This document shows positions 34,242 to 37,127 of a DNA stretch of 37,127 bases, in pieces. The notes under the pieces are model-generated. The model was not told where the DNA came from. It ran no database searches and saw only the letters and a list, made by a program, of their open reading frames with translations. This stretch comes from Propionibacteriaceae bacterium (GTDB lineage: Bacteria; Actinomycetota; Actinomycetes; Propionibacteriales; Propionibacteriaceae). Each line of letters opens with the position of its first letter. Positions within the stretch are counted from its first letter, which is position 1. The stretch is taken from the NCBI GenBank assembly GCA_017882685.1, contig JADGPA010000106.1, positions 1 to 37,127 of the forward strand, read 5' to 3'. The translations under genes and the position numbers were made by a program.

Positions 34242-34964
34242 ATGGCCTACGAGAAGCTCGAGGCGGACGCCGTACTGGCGACCGCGCAACGCCTGCGGGC
34301 GCGGATCGAGGCCAGGTTCCCCGAACGCAACCTGGGCCGGGTCGCTGAAAGGCTGATCGCGGTCGCCTCGGACGTGGAGCGCGCTGCTGCCCGATCGTTG
34401 CCGATCCGGGTCCTTCGCGTGGCCGGCCTTGTCGTGATCGGCCTTCTGGTGGCGGTGTCGGCGATTTCGCTGGTGGCGGTCGTCATCGAGCTCGTCAGGA
34501 CCAGCGGGTCGGCGCTGGCTTGGCTCTCGGCCATGGAGACGATCATCAACGATGTGGTGTACGTCGGGATCGCCGTGATCTTCCTCTGGTTGTTGCCCGG
34601 CCACCTCGAGCGGCGCCGGATCCTCGGCGAGCTGCACCGGCTGCGCTCGCTGGCCCACGTGATCGACATGCACCAGCTCACCAAGGACCCCGAAAGGTTC
34701 GCCGCAGCGTTCCGCCCGACCGCGGAGACCGTCGAGGTGGGTTTGAGCCCGATCGAGATGGCCAACTACCTCGACTACTGTTCGGAGTTGCTCTCCCTTG
34801 TGGCCAAGACCGCTGCCGTGTACGCAGAACGCAGTACCGATCCTGCGGTACTTGCCACCATCTCCGACGTCGAGAACCTCACCACCGGCATGGGGCGCAA
34901 GATCTGGCAGAAGCTGGGTCTCGTGCCCGGTGTCGGCAGCCGCCCGGCCAACCCGGCCGATTGA
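34242..34964 (+). CDS. Two-helix membrane protein of unknown function
   Basis: The 240-residue protein has an amphipathic, charged N-terminus (about 1-50, LRARIEARFPERNLGRVAERL), then two membrane helices (about 58-85, VAGLVVIGLLVAVSAISLVAVVIELV, and about 103-122, VVYVGIAVIFLWLLPGHL). A soluble C-terminal half of about 115 residues follows, with LHRLRSLAHVIDMHQLTKDP, MANYLDYCSELLSLVAKTAAVYAE and VLATISDVENLTTGMGRKIWQKL. Codon use is normal and the start has a good ribosome site. The C-terminal half looks helical and well ordered. No family is recognised. An in-frame ATG at 34098 is rejected because it lies in the structured intergenic repeat. Confidence 0.75.
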   Translation: MAYEKLEADAVLATAQRLRARIEARFPERNLGRVAERLIAVASDVERAAARSLPIRVLRVAGLVVIGLLVAVSAISLVAVVIELVRTSGSALAWLSAMETIINDVVYVGIAVIFLWLLPGHLERRRILGELHRLRSLAHVIDMHQLTKDPERFAAAFRPTAETVEVGLSPIEMANYLDYCSELLSLVAKTAAVYAERSTDPAVLATISDVENLTTGMGRKIWQKLGLVPGVGSRPANPAD

Positions 34965-35000
34965 TCCCGGGTCGCCCGATTCGCTGCTCCGCTGCCGTTA

Positions 35001-35107
35001 TGGCAAACTTGGGGATCGTTGTGCCGAGGGCGCTCCTGCCACAGGGGGAAGGCGCCGTCGGACCACCTGAAACGACTATACGAAGTGTCCTGTGGCACTG
35101 GCGAGGA
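35001..35107 (+). promoter_or_regulatory. rplS promoter and structured leader
   Basis: TGGCAAACT at 35001-35009 is an extended -10 box much like that of rpsP, predicting a start near 35016. In the leader, TGCCACAGG (35037-35045) pairs perfectly with CCTGTGGCA (35089-35097). GTGCC (35021-35025) can instead pair with GGCAC (35094-35098). The two pairings exclude each other, and the ribosome site AGGAA lies just after them. Confidence 0.45.
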
Positions 35108-35111
35108 ACCC

Positions 35112-35462
35112 ATGAATCAGCTGGTAGAGCAGATCGGCAACGCAGCATTGCGCTCCGACCTTCCCGACTTCCGCCCCGGCGACCAGGTCAAGGTGCATGT
35201 TCGGGTCATCGAAGGTAACCGCTCCCGTATTCAGGTCTTCGCCGGCGCCGTGATCTCCCGCGCAGGTTCGGGGATCGGTGCGGCATTCACTGTCCGCAAG
35301 GTCAGCTTCGGCACCGGTGTCGAGCGCACCTTCCCGCTGCACAGCCCGATCATCGAGAAGATCGAGATCGAGCGCTTCGGCGACGTGCGACGCGCCAAGC
35401 TGTACTACCTTCGCGGTCTGCGCGGCAAGGCTGCCAAGATCAAGGAGAAGCGCGACCGCTGA
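35112..35462 (+). CDS. rplS: 50S ribosomal protein L19
   Basis: A complete 116-residue L19 with [34 protein letters not shown] and the usual end [23 protein letters not shown] 35112 is fixed by homology (MNQLVEQI). It opens the rplS-lepB-rnhB-DUF2469 block, which is conserved in Actinobacteria. Confidence 0.97.
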   Translation: MNQLVEQIGNAALRSDLPDFRPGDQVKVHVRVIEGNRSRIQVFAGAVISRAGSGIGAAFTVRKVSFGTGVERTFPLHSPIIEKIEIERFGDVRRAKLYYLRGLRGKAAKIKEKRDR

Positions 35463-35512
35463 GCACCGGAAGCAATGCCGGACTGCAGGTGAGCGACGGA
35501 GGAGGGGAAGCT

Positions 35513-36289
35513 GTGAGCGATCCCACCGCTGGCAGCGGAGGTCAGGAGGACTCCGGTCTTCGGATGGCGGGTGGCTGGCTGCGCGAGATCGCGATCGTCG
35601 TGATTGGTGCGTTGATCGCGTCCACCTTGCTTCGCCTGTTCGTCGTGCAGATGTTCGTGATCCCCTCGGGGTCGATGGAGAACACCCTGCAGGTGCGCGA
35701 CCGGGTTGCGGTGCAGAAGCTCGTCCCGTTCCAGCGCGGCGACATCGTCGTCTTCCGGGACTCGCAGGGCTGGCTCGCTCCCGCCAAGGTTGAGGACGAC
35801 CCGGTCAAGAAGGCCCTCATCTTCGTCGGCCTTGCCCCGGACGAGAGCTCCAACCACCTGATCAAGCGCGTCATCGGCCTCGCGGGCGATCACCTCACCT
35901 GCTGTGACGCCAGGGGCCGGATCGCGGTCAACGGGACGGCGCTCAATGAGGCCGCCTACCTGTACATCGATGGGTCCACCGGCAAGCAGGTGGACCCATC
36001 GGCTGCCGCCTTTGATCTGGTGGTTCCCGCGGGTACCGTCTTCGTGATGGGCGACCACCGCAACGACTCCCAGGATTCCCGCTGCCACCTCGCCGACGAC
36101 ACCGACGGCGGGCCGGCCGGCAGCAAGGCATTCATCCCCACCGGCAATATCGTCGGCACGGCCGTGGCCGTCGTCTATCCGTTCAACCGGTTCCGGGGCC
36201 TCAGCCGTCCCCTGACGTTCGAGAACCTCCCCGCCGGCCAGACCCCGCCCGCCGTCCCTGTGCTGAACGGCCCAGAAGTCGTCTGTTAG
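35513..36289 (+). CDS. lepB: Type I signal peptidase
   Basis: LepB cuts signal peptides from secreted proteins on the outer face of the membrane. The 258-residue protein has one N-terminal membrane helix (about 25-45, EIAIVVIGALIASTLLRLFVV). The catalytic Ser54 is in VIPSGSMENTL and Lys118 in HLIKRVIGLAGD. VFVMGDHRNDSQDSR is the conserved later box. GTG 35513 is chosen because GGAGGAGGGG lies just upstream; GTG 35489 would add eight residues without a ribosome site. It ends in an unusual C-terminal Cys. A perfect 13-bp inverted repeat lies in its coding sequence. Confidence 0.96.
   Translation: MSDPTAGSGGQEDSGLRMAGGWLREIAIVVIGALIASTLLRLFVVQMFVIPSGSMENTLQVRDRVAVQKLVPFQRGDIVVFRDSQGWLAPAKVEDDPVKKALIFVGLAPDESSNHLIKRVIGLAGDHLTCCDARGRIAVNGTALNEAAYLYIDGSTGKQVDPSAAAFDLVVPAGTVFVMGDHRNDSQDSRCHLADDTDGGPAGSKAFIPTGNIVGTAVAVVYPFNRFRGLSRPLTFENLPAGQTPPAVPVLNGPEVVC
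35968..36001 (+). repeat. 13-bp perfect inverted repeat inside lepB
   Basis: CGATGGGTCCACC (35968-35980) and GGTGGACCCATCG (35989-36001) are exact complements around GGCAAGCA. It encodes YIDGSTGKQVDPSA, in a variable part of the protein before the MGDHR box, so codon freedom was probably available. Confidence 0.75.
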
Positions 36290-36291
36290 GC

Positions 36292-37008
36292 GTGGGAGTG
36301 GCGATCGTCGTCCGCCGGGAAGCCGGCATCTACGCCTACGAGGCCTCGCTGCGCCGTGGGGGCTTCGACCTGATCGGCGGCGCCGACGAGGCCGGACGCG
36401 GAGCCTGCGCGGGTCCGCTTGTTGCCGGGGCGGTGATCCTGCGCCCGGGCAAGTCGGGCGAGATCCCTGGCCTCGCCGACTCCAAGCTGCTCACCCCACT
36501 GGCTCGCGACAGGGTGTACGACCAGATCCTGAAGCGGGCCGTTGCGTGGTCGGTGGTCAGCGTCGACCCGGGCGAGTGCGACACCCTCGGCATGCATCAG
36601 GCCAATCTCGCCGCGCTGCGCCGGGCACTGCTGCGGCTGCAGCCCACTCCCGCGTTCGCCCTCACCGACGGCTTCGGCGTGGACGGGCTGGGCATGCCGA
36701 ACCTGGCCATCTGGAAGGGCGATCGGGTGGCCGCCTGCGTTGCTGCGGCGTCCGTTATTGCGAAGGTGACCCGCGACCGCCTGATGGGCGGTTGGCACGA
36801 GGCGTTGCCCGACTACGCGTTCGACATCCACAAGGGCTACTGCACGCCGCTGCACCAGGAGCGCCTCGAGGTGCACGGCCCAAGCCACATCCACCGCTGG
36901 TGCTTCGAGAACGTCCGCCGCACGGCACGTCCACAAGGTTGGGCCGGTGTTCGGTGGGTCGGCGGCACGCCCAACCCTGAGTCGTCGGCTAGGCTGCTTC
37001 CGTCATGA
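36292..37008 (+). CDS. rnhB: Ribonuclease HII
   Basis: RNase HII cuts RNA-DNA hybrids and single ribonucleotides in DNA. The 238-residue protein has the catalytic pair Asp32-Glu33 in GADEAGRGACAGPLVAGAV, the third acid in GLADSKLL and a fourth in ALTDGFGVD. SVIAKVTRDRLM is the other family motif. GTG 36292 starts two bases after the lepB stop; GTG 36298 is also possible. The stop overlaps the next ATG (ATGA). Confidence 0.96.
   Translation: MGVAIVVRREAGIYAYEASLRRGGFDLIGGADEAGRGACAGPLVAGAVILRPGKSGEIPGLADSKLLTPLARDRVYDQILKRAVAWSVVSVDPGECDTLGMHQANLAALRRALLRLQPTPAFALTDGFGVDGLGMPNLAIWKGDRVAACVAAASVIAKVTRDRLMGGWHEALPDYAFDIHKGYCTPLHQERLEVHGPSHIHRWCFENVRRTARPQGWAGVRWVGGTPNPESSARLLPS
36990..37004 (+). 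promoter_or_regulatory. Internal near-leaderless promoter of the DUF2469 gene
   Basis: TAGGCT at 36990-36995, inside the end of rnhB, lies nine bases before ATG 37005. This would give a leader of about two bases, so the gene may be read both from the operon and from its own promoter. Confidence 0.35.
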
Positions 37009-37127
37009 GCGCCGAAGACCTTGAACAGTACGAGTCCGAACTCGAACTGCAGTTGTACAAGGAGTACAAGGACGTCGTCGGCATCTTCACGTACGCGGTG
37101 GAGACCGAGCGGCGCTTCTACCTGTGC
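37005..37127 (+). CDS. DUF2469 family protein, 5' part
   Basis: The first 41 codons are in the window: an acidic start MSAEDLEQYESELELQLYKEY, then KDVVGIFTYAVETERRFYLC. This is the opening of the DUF2469 family, which is almost restricted to Actinobacteria and usually follows rnhB. Its function is not established. The gene runs off the right edge. Confidence 0.93.
   Translation, partial: MSAEDLEQYESELELQLYKEYKDVVGIFTYAVETERRFYLC

Overview
The window is a contiguous piece of a high-GC actinobacterial chromosome. It is almost entirely housekeeping genes in an order that is conserved in Actinobacteria: pnp, dapB, rnj, rpmB, recG-rsmD-coaD, a SepIVA-like gene, DUF177-rpmF-rnc-mutM, smc, ftsY, ffh, rpsP-khpA-rimM-trmD, sdhCAB, rplS-lepB-rnhB and a DUF2469 gene. 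The DUF2469 protein, the LmeA-like lipoprotein-layer protein, the three-gene b558-type sdh operon and the very common GTG starts fit Propionibacteriales (Propionibacteriaceae-like). That placement is inferred from gene content, not from a phylogeny.

Layout. 1-888 is the 3' end of pnp, closed by a strong hairpin terminator. 1075-2792 is a SigE-family sigma factor translationally coupled to a one-pass membrane protein, probably its sensor or anti-sigma partner. 2856-6691 holds dapB, an LmeA-like gene, a reverse-strand GNAT gene and rnj. 6807-7884 holds rpmB, a frameshifted two-helix membrane gene and a proline-rich two-helix membrane protein. 7945-14180 is a DNA-repair, RNA-processing and cell-division block (recG, rsmD, coaD, sepIVA-like, DUF177, rpmF, rnc, mutM). 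14225-19839 holds gtrA-like, smc, a small membrane protein and ftsY. 19839-24725 mixes ffh with less conserved genes: a phosphinothricin-type acetyltransferase, a cytosolic GH51 arabinofuranosidase and an amidohydrolase. 24789-27038 has two reverse-strand genes, an S1C protease with a frameshift in its PDZ domain and an Nramp metal transporter. 27248-29212 is the rpsP operon. 29343-32832 is sdhCAB. 33011-34027 is a reverse-strand SDR epimerase. 34242-37127 holds an unrecognised membrane protein, rplS, lepB, rnhB and the start of the DUF2469 gene.

The genes together cover RNA turnover (PNPase, RNase J, RNase III, RNase HII), ribosome assembly (L28, L32, S16, L19, RimM, TrmD, RsmD, KhpA, DUF177), protein targeting and secretion (FtsY, Ffh, LepB), chromosome maintenance (SMC, RecG, MutM) and respiration (SDH).

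No tRNA, rRNA, CRISPR array, prophage or insertion sequence was seen. The most unusual signals are structural. Two long hairpins at 21855-21914 and 24715-24782 share a loop core and the framework of their arms, but differ by compensated changes. One of them appears to have been absorbed into the 3' end of the arabinofuranosidase gene. There is a 15-bp inverted repeat at the start of rnc and a 13-bp one inside lepB. Two single-base frameshifts are visible. Many genes have a TANNNT box 6-8 bases before the start codon, which points to leaderless mRNAs.
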